Positions 43,975 to 53,931 of a DNA stretch of 64,000 bases are shown here, in pieces. The notes beneath the pieces are model-generated. The model had not been told where the DNA came from. It did no database searches and saw nothing but the letters and a program-made list of their open reading frames with translations. The translations under genes and the position numbers were made by a program. The stretch lies in contig OX393566.1 in assembly GCA_947652115.1 (NCBI GenBank), positions 13,436,651 to 13,500,650 of the forward strand, in the 5' to 3' direction. This DNA is from Blastomussa wellsi. Lineage: Eukaryota > Cnidaria > Anthozoa > Scleractinia > Plerogyridae. The first letter of the stretch is position 1; every line of letters begins with the position of its first letter.

Positions 43975-44091
43975 CTATCTGTGGAAGACAGAAGAACAGG
44001 TCACGTGTTTTACTTATCTCCCGATAACGGCTTGCGTGTATGCCCCGGCAACGACGCCAAGTATCCCGCTATCACTCTTACTGTCAGCTAA
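43975..44091 (+). CDS. Candidate alternative terminal exon of the FGF-like gene
   Basis: After ATTTGCATCCACAG an open stretch of 38 codons in the phase left by exon 3 encodes LSVEDRRTGHVFYLSPDNGL and RVCPGNDAKYPAITLTVS, then TAA. If used, it would replace the receptor-contacting C-terminal half with an unrelated tail, giving a truncated trefoil. It may instead be intronic sequence that is open by chance; 38 codons is not long enough to decide. Confidence 0.4.
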   Translation, partial: LSVEDRRTGHVFYLSPDNGLRVCPGNDAKYPAITLTVS

Positions 44092-45593
44092 ATTGATAAT
44101 GTAGCTTTCATAGATGACGGGTGCCAACTAAAAAAAACAAGTGTTGATTTCTGGTAGTTCCTGCCAGAAAACCTCAAAATTCAATCATGTTTAACAGTTA
44201 GAACAAAATTTTCTCTACGTTTTCGTCAAATTAAACATACAGAATTCTATAGACAGCAAAGAAATATCTATTTAGCGTTGTCAAAATGAATTGTGCAGCA
44301 AAATAAACTGAACTGACAGTTTGGCATTGAACGAGTTTTGCTCGATGAAAACAAACTTACTTTCACTTCAGTTTGGCTGCCTGGATTCTTCTTTGAGTTT
44401 CCGTAAATGAATTCCTCTTCATCTAGCTGAGAAGAGTGAGAATTTGTTTAATTGTAAGGCATTTAAGCCGTTTTGTCCTTATAGAGCTAGAGAATATAAT
44501 AGCACAGATGGAAACGCCTCAACTGAGTCAGACGGAGCTTGAAGAGTTGCTTGCGAGCAAGAAAATGGTGCGAACAGTTGAATGGTTTTCAATTCTGATT
44601 GGCTGGGGTCTTCACTTTCTTGTCTCTGATTGGTCCACGCGGCGGGCTAAAATATATTTTACCCGCTGAATTCTCCATTTTTGCCCGTAAAATACGCCAC
44701 AATGCCCGATGAAGTGATTATAATAGAGGATAATGCCCGAGGCTGAAAGATTGTACGAAAAATGAACAGCTGGCCGAGAAGCGAAGCTTTGAGGGCAACT
44801 GCGTAATTTTGAGGACAAACGTTCAGCCAAGGGCATTAATAATTTAATAATAATTTATTATTTATACAGCGCAAAATTCATTAAGATATATGATACAACT
44901 TGAAAATTGAACATGCAATGATTCCATTCATGGATAATACCGCATCGTCCAAGACGGCGGTCCAAATTGCAAATTATTCTCTGTTTTCTAAAAGTTAAGA
45001 ATGGACAACGACTGGTCGGAACGCATGTAACTCATGGGGAAATTTAACAAATGTTTTTTTTTTCGTCAAGTCAAATTTAAGTCGTCCGGTGGAAGAGTTT
45101 TTATGTTGTTTTTGTCGTCCGTACGATTTCGCTGCAGTTGACGGATATTGAGAGCATAATGACCGTATTTGGACAGTGTTACAATTTGTTGAATAATAAC
45201 AGTGGATATCTGTGAAGTGCAGATGACGGATAAAAATCACTTCATGACCATATATGGGCAACGCGAAAATTTGTCGAAAATAAGCAGAAGTATGAGCTCA
45301 AACAAATAAAGATCAATTATCGTGAGAGTATAGAAAAAATGAACACACTCTTTCTTCTTAATCCCCAGCTCCCGTACACACACGCGTGTATTAGCACAAG
45401 CATAGCGAAACAAAAACGAAGTTGATCGTTTTCACGTCGTGAGAATAGCAAAAGAAGACCGAGTGTATCCTTTTTCTTACGCATTCATGTTGATCCCCCT
45501 GCCTAGTAAAACCAGCCTTCATTAACATAAGCTCGCAGGCTAATCGATTTTCTGCCTACCATGTAATGACTGATATCCTTCAATGTTTTCCAG

Positions 45594-45863
45594 GCCAACT
45601 CGTCCAATAAAGAAGCGCTATTGAAACACGCTCAGGAGGAGAATCACTTTTACTCATTCAGCTCCTATTTGTACCCCAATGATCAGACCCACGTGACAAG
45701 AAAATGGCTGCTAGCGATTGGATCAAAAGGTCGCATGAGGAACGCTTCAAGGGTACAACTGGGACATAAATCTCACCAGTTCCAGATTACTGAAATTCGA
45801 AAGAAAATAAAAAATAACGATCTAAGCGTTTTTTTTCGTCCCAAAGGGAGAAAAGGAAAGTGA
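45594..45863 (+). CDS. FGF-like secreted ligand, last exon
   Basis: Follows TGTTTTCCAG in phase 0 and encodes 89 residues to TGA 45861-45863. It contains EENHFYSFSSYLYPND, then RKWLLAIGSKGRMRNASRVQ and LGHKSHQF. These match the FGF motif ENxYxxYxS...WfvaLxxxGxxxxGxxxxxxqKxxxFlp. The conserved Cys before ENHY is Leu/Ala-rich sequence here. A basic C-terminus (RPKGRKGK) suggests heparan-sulfate binding. Possible AATAAA signals lie at 45932 and 46376. Confidence 0.9.
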   Translation, partial: ANSSNKEALLKHAQEENHFYSFSSYLYPNDQTHVTRKWLLAIGSKGRMRNASRVQLGHKSHQFQITEIRKKIKNNDLSVFFRPKGRKGK

Positions 45864-46970
45864 AAATCAAACAGCGTATGGGATTGACTGATTCACTGTA
45901 CAGGAAAGCATTTCTGGCTGGCTACAGACAAAATAAACAGCGCTGGGAAGCAAGACCACACAAAGATGTCTAAATATAACACTTCTACTAAACAAAGCTG
46001 TACTCGTGTTAAGCTAGAGTGTTGCAATCTTTTTTTTAGTTGCGTCGACCCCCAAGAGCGGGAGCGGAAATTCGAAAAGGACCATGGAAAAGCTTCTCTC
46101 TGCGTTCACCAACAAATTGAGTAACTCTGTGATGTGATTCATAAGAGAAAGGCAATGATTGGGATATGACAGGAAGATTGCATTTTGTTTTCTTTTTTTA
46201 TCTGTTACGCTTTTCTGCAATCTGAATTTCAGTGAGATTACAGTTTTACTTGGCTTGCTAGACGCGTAAAAAAGAGGACTGTAAGGATTGTTAGATAAGA
46301 CCTTCCCTTTGTTTACAAAGACCACTACTTGGATTTAAGTTGAAAGTTGAGTAAGGCGATTTCCCACTGTGATGCAAATAAAAAACTTCTCTGAATCTTC
46401 GTGACCATTTGACCATTCAATTTCCTTTTCAATTACCTTTTATTTCATTCCACTGTGGTGGTTTTCCCAGAGACAATGATTGTTCCAAAAATTACTGGCT
46501 ACGGCCCTGGTGCCTTTCGTCTTGAGTTTGAAGGGAAAAAGAAACATGGAAAAAGAAGCCAGTTGGGGCATTTCGAATTCTTGCAAGCTGCTTCTCTCTT
46601 GATCATTGGGCTATTGCACCCTAAATTTAAGACCTAATGCACCAAGCAATGTTAAGGCGGGGGGAGGCGAGGCTGGACATTTGACAGCAGTACCGTCCAG
46701 TAGTGCGGACGTTTGACGGTTTTAATGGACTTTCTAGTAACATTTCATTGGCTTTCATTGACTCTTGACCATTCACAAGGGAAGGGCACTTGATCAAAAA
46801 ATCTCAACTCAGTTCAAACGACCCGAACATGTCCGGCCTCCTCCCTCCCCCTCCGGCTTAACACTGATAGGTGCATAAGACCTAAGACCCGAAAACTCAG
46901 ACCCCCTAATTTTCTTTATTTTTACCTGCGCCTTACCAAAACGCAGACCCGAAAACGAAGACCTACATGA
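45864..46970. other. 3' flank of the FGF-like gene
   Basis: Contains the presumed 3' UTR. A 60-codon frame at 46455-46637 follows a pyrimidine-rich AG, but its product has no FGF feature I can recognise. Confidence 0.4.
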
Positions 46971-46974
46971 AAAA

Positions 46975-47220
46975 CTAACTACATCCAGACTCCAACCAGA
47001 TTCTATCCAGACTCTATCTAAACACCATCCAGATTCCATCCAGGCTCCATCCATATTCCACCCAAACTCCATCGAGATTTCGTATAGGCTCCATCCAAAC
47101 TCCATCGAGATTTCATCCAGTCTCCATACAAATTCCATCGAGACTCCATACAGATTCTATCAGGACTCTAACCAGACTCCATCCAGGTTCCAGCCAGACT
47201 CCATACAAATTCATAGAGGG
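46975..47220. repeat. Degenerate 11-bp minisatellite
   Basis: Units like ACTCCATCCAG and ATTCCATCCAG repeat with more variation than in the main array at 48880. It is bordered on the right by a Penelope tail at 47221. Confidence 0.75.
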
Positions 47221-47225
47221 GGTTA

Positions 47226-47262
<37 letters not shown>

Positions 47263-47682
47263 GTATAACAATATAATTTGGTTTTATCAACTGGGTTGAT
47301 AATGTGAATTGGCCACCGTAAAGAGATTCGAGAGCTGACGTTTCGAGCGTTAGCCCTTCGTCGGAGCGAATCAAGGAATTGTGGGTCGTGTGTTGTTTAT
47401 ATACAGAAAGATGGAGCTTCGCTATTGGTTGGTGCCTGGTAACGTGAAAACAACGGAATAAATTAGTTGAATGAAAAGCGTTCGTTGATACCGTGAGGAT
47501 TAAGAGTGCCGATTTGAAAAATAAATTTTTGTTCTAGAGTTTTGCGACTTTCCGTGCCGACTGCCATATGTTGCTTAGAATGATTTGGGAGATTGAAGTG
47601 TCTCGCGACCGGTTTCGATGCATTTTTGTCATCTTTCTCTACGTCCCGAAGGTGTTCTCGGAATCGGTCGCCTAGTCGTCTC
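47221..47682 (-). pseudogene. Penelope GIY-YIG C-terminus and 3' tail
   Basis: On the minus strand: RRLGDRFREHLRDVEKDDKN, then ARHFNLPNHSKQHMAV and LEQKFIFQIGTLNPHGINER, then the tail with a hammerhead-like core (47334-47369) and the long-form end AGAAACTTAACCCCC at 47221. The reading is disrupted near 47560. It meets a plus-strand copy at 47683. Confidence 0.82.
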
Positions 47683-47795
47683 ACTAATCATTTCACCTGT
47701 TCCTCAGCCAATGTCATCTACTGTATAACTTGCGCCCTTTGCAAACAGTTATACATCGGCCAAACAGGGAGACGACTAGGCGAACGAGCAAAACC
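47683..47795 (+). pseudogene. Penelope GIY-YIG core, head-to-head partner
   Basis: Encodes TNHFTCSSANVIYCITCALC and KQLYIGQTGRRLGE, the GIY-YIG core, then leaves the homology. It abuts the minus-strand copy at 47682/47683, with the conserved CTAGTCGTCT word at the joint. Confidence 0.8.
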
Positions 47796-47829
47796 TGTTT
47801 TTATCCGAAGCAAACTGAAGAGACTTTAG

Positions 47830-48269
47830 GTGATCAGAGCCGCACTGAAAGTCCTTGATGATTTAAGTTATCATTGTAAATGAGTTGAAATAGAGCCAAC
47901 TATCAATCTATGTGTTACAATATAGTTAGTGGCAATTAAGAGTCGTAAGGAATTTTATGGAAACCAAACTTGATCAACGTTTTTGTTTAAAGGAGAACGG
48001 AGGACCCTGGAAATGGTAGAAATAACTTAGATTTGTGAAAAACAAAAAGAAAAGGCGAATTTTTCCAACCGAAATTGACAAAAAATGGCCAAAAACTGAG
48101 GCCATTTTTCGAAATTAAACGTCCGCCATTTTGACCTTCTGATACCCGGTTACTTCCAAATAAGGAATGTCGGCCGCCATGTTGTGACGTAGAAATGCAC
48201 ATGCATTTTTTCAATTCGATAAATTTGTGAAGAATCTTGGAAGTGTCGAAACTGCATTAAGCTTGTATT
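47830..48269. other. No gene recognised
   Basis: AT-rich sequence between the Penelope pieces and the P2X7-like fragment. The minus-strand frame at 47987-48214 has no recognised domain. Confidence 0.35.
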
Positions 48270-48470
48270 GTGGCCCAGATCGAGCCTTATTCTTTTGAAC
48301 CGATGCGAGACAGTTCAGAGTCAGAGGAAGACGATGTTCACGAGAGTAAAGATGAGCTCCGAAGGGGAAATACATCGTGGTGTGTATGCGAGGGTTGTGC
48401 GAACTGGGAAAGGCAACAAGACAAAGAATGCTTATGCTGCAAAGAGATCGAGGAAGCCGTAAATAAAACA
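48270..48470 (+). pseudogene. P2X7-like intracellular (cysteine/zinc) domain fragment
   Basis: The frame reads AQIEPYSFEPMRDSSESEED, an acidic run, GNTSWCVCEGCANWERQQDK and ECLCCKEIEEA. This matches the start of cnidarian P2X7-like proteins: I.PY.FEP..., acidic run, GN..WC.C..C........CCKE. No ATG is in frame; GTG stands where Met is expected, and a TAA precedes it at 48258-48260. The frame stops at 48501-48503 without the downstream conserved part. I read it as a decayed copy of a large cnidarian family. The longer minus-strand ORF (48211-48690) is its shadow. Confidence 0.5.
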
Positions 48471-48879
48471 CTGCACTCCTTGAGAAGTGCCCTATTTTTT
48501 TAAGGCAGTCAATGGAAACGTATCCCTCTTTTGGAATCTCTGGGCGTTCTGTCTGAAGAGCCAACTGCAACACATTCGACCATTTTGGAACTGGTTTTGT
48601 CTTCTGAACTCTTGAAATTCGAGCGTGTATCCCATGAGGTGTGCACTGTGATGTCATGCTATGTGCCCAAGCCTTCAAAATGTCTTCCAAAATGGCTGAC
48701 GTTCAAATTGTTCTGGTACAGAGCGTTTTACTGCTACAATCAGGTTAAAAGGTAAGTTCACATCCTAAAATATCGCGATTTAATTACGACTTATCATGTG
48801 CTTTCGTATGAATGACTTTTTAAAAAGTGGGTTTTCGGTCTTCCGTTCTCCTTTCCAACATTTTTGTTTAAATATGAGA

Positions 48880-49665
48880 TTCCATCCAAGAACCATCCAG
48901 ACTGCATCCAGATTACAATCCAGATTACATGCAGTCTCCATCCCAAGACTCTAACCAGACTCCATCCAGACCCCATCCAGATTCCATCCAGACTCCACAG
49001 ACTCATATTGAGCTCCATCCAGCTACCATCCAGACTCCATCCAGACTCCATAGACTCCATCCAGACTCCATACAGACTCCATACAGACTCCATTCAGACT
49101 CCATCCAGACTCCATCCAGAATCCATCCAGATTCCATCCAGACTCCATACAGACTCCATACAGACTCCATTCAGACTCCATCCAGACTCCATACAGACTC
49201 CATACAGACTCCATTCAGACTCCATCCAGATTCCATCCAGACTCCATCCAGACTCCATACAGACTCCATCCAGAATCCATTCAGACTCCATACAGACTCC
49301 ATACAGACTCCATTCAGAATCCATCCAGATTCCATCCAGACTCCATCCAGAATCCATCCAGATTCCATCCAGACTCCATACAGACTCCATCTAGAATCCA
49401 TTCAGACTCCATCCAGACTCCATACAGACTCCATCCAGACTCCATCCAGACTCCATCCAGAATCCATCCAGATTCCATCCAGACTCCATACAGACTCCAT
49501 ACAGAATCCATTCAGACTCCATACAGACTCCATACAGACTCCATTCAGACTCCATCCAGATTCCATCCAGACTCCATCCAGAATCCATCCAGATTCCATC
49601 CAGACTCCATACAGACTCCATCCAGAATCCATTCAGACTCCATACAGACTCCATCCGGATTCCGT
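48880..49665. repeat. 11-bp minisatellite (ACTCCATCCAG), about 70 units
   Basis: Units alternate among GACTCCATCCA, GACTCCATACA, GACTCCATTCA and GATTCCATCCA, with higher-order patterns of several units. Since 11 is not a multiple of three and no unit makes a stop, all frames stay open and read an 11-residue peptide repeat. The long ORFs on both strands here are products of the repeat. Confidence 0.95.
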
Positions 49666-50668
49666 CCACTATGTTTTCACTCTTCTCATGGTGCCGAATG
49701 ATCTCTCTGGTGTTGCAGTGAAGACTGGCATGCCGGGAGAATAGTAACACAATGGCAACATGCATTCGGATATATAGAGACCCTCACTTGTGAAGCTTAG
49801 TGTATCCTCCAGGTTCTTTGGTTTTCCCCGTTGGCAAGCACACCCACCTCGCCTACCACTGAACGACTGCGTTTTTGAAGACCACTCTCAAGTCGTTACA
49901 GCAGGCGTTGTGAAAGTGTTGTGGTTGGTAGTATTAATATATCCCTGTTGAGTGATCCGAGCTGCGTAGGCATGAGGCTAAAGGATAAGCAGCCTGTCGT
50001 TGAGTTATTGGCTAAAATGATCACCAAATGGCAAGAGAGGAATCTGTACCAATAATGCTGTTGTGTGTTTGCGGGTACGTAAGCAAGAGTAATTGGCTGA
50101 ATGCATCGATTAGTCACGAAACAACATGTTGGCTTTCTCTTCCACAATTTTGCCGTTAAGAATACTGAAATTGTTATTGTTCTATTTGAGAGTTTAAGCA
50201 TTAGAAGAGAATAACTACGAACGATATTTCGCTGAAAAGAGATATCGAATCGAACAAACAAGATCAGACACAGCCAGAAAGCATGGGACAGCGCGTCTGA
50301 GAGTTACTCGAATTATAAACGAATACAGCATCTCTTTCTTAGTAAAATATTGGTCATGATTACTCTTTTCTTATGCGTCGGCTCAGAAAAGAACAATAGT
50401 GACAAATTCAGTATTTTCTTATGGTATTATCATGGAAGAAAAAGCCAATAACCATAGCGATAACCAATCACAACAGAGACGTAGAAAAGCCATTCAAATG
50501 CCGCTACTGGTCCAACATTTGCACAGATCCGTGCAAACACCATTGCAGTTTGCAACAGAATTTGCACGGGTCCATGAAAACAGGTGTTCCAGTAACAAAA
50601 TTCGTTCGTGCAAAAATTTGTCCGGGCCAGTGTAAACGGGGCCTTAATCATAGTTCATGGGGGGATAT
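49666..50668. other. No gene recognised
   Basis: AT-rich flank between the minisatellite and the L2-like LINE. The opposed pair near 50510-50640 (CCGTGCAAAC..., GGTCCATGAAAACAGG..., CCAGTGTAAACGGGGCC) looks repeat-derived; no gene. Confidence 0.35.
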
Positions 50669-50679
50669 TGTCAGACAAC

Positions 50680-51551
50680 ACAACATGGGCTATCATTTTT
50701 ATGCTGACGATACTCAGTTGTATCTGTCTTTCAATTCTCTCAATGGGGATGATCAAGCTTATTCTGTCGCTCAGGTTGAATCTTGTATTAGAGATATCGA
50801 CCGATGGATGTCTTGTAACAAACTTAAGTTGAATAGGGACAAGACGGAACTGCTTGTTATCAGTTCAAAATATCGGCCACGTCCATCTTTAGATAGTATC
50901 CTGGTTGGCGACCATCGTGTAAAGCAGTCTGACAAAGCTAGGAATATTGGAGTAATTATTGATGAGACCTTGTCACTGGATAGGCATGTGAGCTCCGTTT
51001 GTAAATCTGCTTTATTTCATCTTTGGAATATCGCGAAGATTGGAATGTATCTGACTTCTGAGAGCATAAAGATCCTCGTCCATGCTTATGTTATTTGTCG
51101 ACTTGACAATTGTAACTCGTTGCTCCTCGGGTCACCGAAGTATATGATTCAGAAGCTCCAGCGCGTTCAAAACTGCGCTGCACGCCTCGTAGCTGGGCAA
51201 CCTAGGGCTGCACACATTCGCCCCGTCCTTAAGGAGCTACACTGGTTACCTGTGGAGCAGCGAATTACCTTTAAAGTATTACTGTTAACTTTTAAAGCTC
51301 TCAATAATCTGGCGCCTGTGTATTTAAGTCAACTTATAGTCCCGTATAACCCTACAAGAAATCTTAGGTCGGCTGGCAGACATTTATTAGAAGTATCGAA
51401 TGTGCGCCTGAAGAGCTATGGGGACAGGGCCTTTTCAGTCGCTGCCCCAAAGCTTTGGAATGAAATTCCCTTAGACATTAAATTAAGTCAATCAGTCGAT
51501 GTTTTTAAATCCAGATTGAAAACTTATCTTTTTAGACTTGCTTTCAATTGA
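50680..51551 (+). pseudogene. L2-like reverse transcriptase, C-terminal part
   Basis: The frame shows the catalytic GYHFYADDTQLYLSF, then DIDRWMSCNKLKLNRDKTEL, KARNIGVIIDETLSLDRHVS, and the C-terminal HIRPVLKELHWLPVEQRITF and APKLWNEIPLDIKLSQSVDV. This is the classical L2/CR1 arrangement. The endonuclease and RT fingers are absent. No internal stop after the truncation. The frame is open upstream to 50421 but that part is flank. Confidence 0.9.
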
Positions 51552-51638
51552 TTTTTTGTTTTAGTGCTATTGTTAGTTAGATATTTATTAGATTGTAAAG
51601 CGATATAGAGCTTTTGTATATACCGCTATAGAAATAAA

Positions 51639-51639
<1 letters not shown>

Positions 51640-51697
<58 letters not shown>
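51640..51697 (+). repeat. (ATT)n microsatellite
   Basis: About 20 ATT units form the 3' end of the L2-like LINE. Confidence 0.95.
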
Positions 51698-52566
51698 GGT
51701 GTTATTTCAGTCTTGGTATTAAAAATTACGTTTTTAAAACTATTTCTTTTGCGTGTCTTCACGAGTGGTTTATGCACGTGGTCGGTCGGGTCATGCGTTA
51801 AAGAGGCCCTATTAGTGTGGCGGGCGGATTCCGTCGCAGATTTCTGGTGTCAGGAGTGGGATCTCTCTTTAACGGTCAGCGTAAACGACTCACGCGGAGA
51901 TATGGGATCATTAAGGATTTCATTATGGCTGCTAGTGCCATCAATTTCGATTCTTGGTCGTTACAAGATCTTAGGGAAGAAGCTACTAAACAATCTATTC
52001 CATTTTATTCCAAGGATGGGGTTAAGGCCTGAGCGAGCGAACTTAGAACATTTGATCGGTTAGGCCAAAGTTTGGGCAATGCAGGGGAGAAGGAAACCTC
52101 TGTAGAGGAAACGTTCGACGCTGGTCTCAGTTTTGAGCAAAGATTACAATTACAAGAACGTGATATAGTGATGGTAGAGTTAAGAATGAAGATTAGTCAA
52201 GAGAACTGGGAAATGAGGGAGTTAGAACGGGAGATAGAGGCGTCAGGCATAAAAGGAAGCAGAAAGAGAAAGAAGAGAGTATGAAAGGCAGAAGGCCCAA
52301 GAAGAAAAGGAACGTTTGGTGCGAGAAGAGGAGAGACTTGGAAAACTCCGAGCGGAGAAAGAAGAATTTGCCGAAAGAGAATCGGAAAGACAGCAGGTGA
52401 GTAAGACTGGCATCAAAAACCCCAGTTCATAAAATTCAGAGAAATGAGGGAAAACGAACATATTGATGATTATTTCCGGATCTTTGAAATGACTGCAAGG
52501 GCGCAATCCCTACTCCAGAGGGAATGGGTTGGTAATTTAGTACCCAAGTTAACTGAAAAGGCATAG
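51698..52566 (+). mobile_element. Gypsy-type LTR retrotransposon, 5' end (LTR part, primer site, gag)
   Basis: A truncated LTR ends just before a primer-binding site at 51845. The gag frame starts at ATG 51925 with INFDSWSLQDLREEATKQ, and a TGA follows at about 52030. A coiled-coil block of Glu, Arg and Lys (52072-52390) contains a frameshift. Then come EHIDDYFRIFEMTARAQSLL and WVGNLVPKLTEKA, the gag motif found before the capsid core. Homology stops at 52566. The gag is broken by stops and shifts. Everything downstream (pol) is missing. Confidence 0.7.
51845..51862 (+). promoter_or_regulatory. Primer-binding site, tRNA-Leu type
   Basis: TGGTGTCAGGAGTGGGAT is complementary to the 3' end of eukaryotic tRNA-Leu (...ATCCCACTYCTGACACCA). 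It marks the inner edge of the 5' LTR. Confidence 0.75.
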
Positions 52567-52935
52567 TCAATTTACTTAGAAATTCCAGACCCTGTGTAAA
52601 CTCCACGTTTTAATCGTCTCCTTTGACTCAGAATTTCACAGCGTCGTACGATGTACGAGCCTTAATATGCCTTTCTACGTATCACGTCTCGATCTACGTT
52701 CGCTTAGAAATTCTTTGAACTTTCTTACGAAGCATTTTCCCAAGTTAACTGAAAAGGCATAGTCAATTTACTTAGAAATTCCAGACCCTGTGTAAACTCC
52801 ACGTTTTAATCGTCTCCTTTGACTCAGAATTTCACAGCGTCGTACGACGTACGAGCCTTAATATGCCTTTCTACGCATCACGTCTCGATCTACGCTCGCT
52901 TCGAAATTCTTTGAACTTTCTTACGAAGCATTTTC
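52541..52935. repeat. ~197-bp tandem duplication across a Gypsy/BEL junction
   Basis: CCCAAGTTAACTGAAAAGGC begins units at 52541 and 52738. The two units differ at few positions (for example GATGTACGAG versus GACGTACGAG) and contain the last gag codons joined to BEL LTR-like sequence. Confidence 0.88.
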
Positions 52936-53228
52936 TTCGCGAACTTCGCGAACTAACTAACATACTAATTCTCAAAGCGGTAAGTAAAGTTCAGAGTACT
53001 TATACAAAGAAAAATGTCACGTGCACGCGAAACTTGTTACATCGGTCGGATGCTATTGACATTCTATTCGATTGATTTTCACTTGACTTGTCAATTGTTC
53101 GAATTCACGTGCTAGCCGGAGCGTTCACTAAATGCAGTGTTTCCGGTCGGCACGCATAAAAAAAGACACGACAGCGGCCCCGCAAACGTCAAAGTCAAAA
53201 CGTTTGCCAATCGTGATAAGTATCTGTC
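52567..53228 (-). mobile_element. BEL-type 3' LTR/UTR region
   Basis: It lies directly after the BEL integrase stop on the minus strand and is AT-rich. It includes a TATA-like TGTATAAGTACTC near 53007 and an inverted GCGAACTTCGCGAAC word near 52940. LTR edges could not be fixed because the 5' LTR is not in the window; part is tandemly duplicated. Confidence 0.5.
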
Positions 53229-53931
53229 CTAGCGATCCAATAGACACAGCTTAACAACGGGGCGGTGTAACTCCGTGCTGGAAGTCTTCACCTTGACGGA
53301 TTGCATTCTTGAATCTCGTCCTACAAAGACCTCAGTTACACGACCCAAATTCCACTTGTTACAGGGGACATTCTCTTACAAAATGAGCACCAGGTTTCCA
53401 ACTCTAACGTTTTGTTGATCCTTAAGCCATTTGTCTCTTTCAGTCAGGATCGGTAAATATTCACTGATCCACCTTTTCCAAAAGACGTCGGTTAGGTATT
53501 TGACCCTTCTCCAATGCTTCCTGCCCAAATGGTCTTCCTTGACGAAAACCCCTGGAGGCAATCCAGTCACCTTTCTTTGCAGCAAGAATTGACTGGGTGT
53601 CAATGTTTCTAAATCGGCAGGGTCCTCTGAGGCTGCTACATTCGGGCGGTTGTTCATAATGAAATCCACTTCGGTAAACAGAGATCGCAATGCAAACTCA
53701 CTGAGCAATCTACCTCCCACGATAGGCTTCATGTGTTTCTTCGTAATCGTCACCAGTCTCCCAGGCTCCCGACATGTGCGCCGCTGTAGGAGGGTGAAAA
53801 GTCCACTTGACTCCATTGTGCTGCAATTCTTGGTAGATCTTAGTATTGTTCCAGCCTCTGATTGCTTCTTTTAATTCACGTTCCGCCCCAAGAAAGTTAG
53901 TCCCTCTGTCCGATCTGATCTCCTCGGGTGG
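53229..53931 (-). pseudogene. BEL/Pao integrase, C-terminal half
   Basis: On the minus strand: PPEEIRSDRGTNFLGAEREL, with the second catalytic Asp. Then PPTAAHMSGAWE carries the catalytic Glu region. Next are VDFIMNNRPN, LTPSQFLLQRK, HLGRKHWRRVKYLTDVFWKR and the final NKWNLGRVTEVFVGRDS. A frameshift lies near 53790 and a TAA near 53376. The zinc domain and first catalytic Asp are missing: at 53931 the reading changes abruptly into the GC-rich Rep-like gene. The N-terminal part of a BEL polyprotein resumes at 57078. Confidence 0.85.

Larger units (their letters stand above)
50670..51697 (+). mobile_element. L2-like LINE, 5'-truncated, with (ATT)n tail
   Basis: A truncated non-LTR element that starts inside the RT. 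After the ORF ends at 51551 the 3' UTR contains GCGATATAGAGCTTTTGTAT and AATAAAGTTATTATT, then about 20 ATT units to 51697, the usual L2-type end. Confidence 0.85.

Noticed and set aside
44436..44669. Second Crypton/DUF3504-type fragment (METPQLSQTELEELLASKKM)
   Set aside because: The short motif recalls the same family as 38918, but only ~20 residues match before the frame loses sense; too little to annotate.
46455..46637. Extra 3' exon of the FGF-like gene
   Set aside because: It follows a plausible acceptor, but the encoded residues have no FGF features and the previous exon already ends with a normal stop.
48211..48690. 159-codon minus-strand ORF
   Set aside because: It is antisense to the P2X7-like fragment and lacks any domain.
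48880..49665. CRISPR-like regular array
   Set aside because: Units are 11 bases with no spacers and the context is a eukaryotic nuclear genome; it is a minisatellite.
48864..49765. Several long overlapping ORFs on both strands (up to 271 codons)
   Set aside because: All are readings of the 11-bp minisatellite, which leaves every frame open; the residues show only the repeat period.
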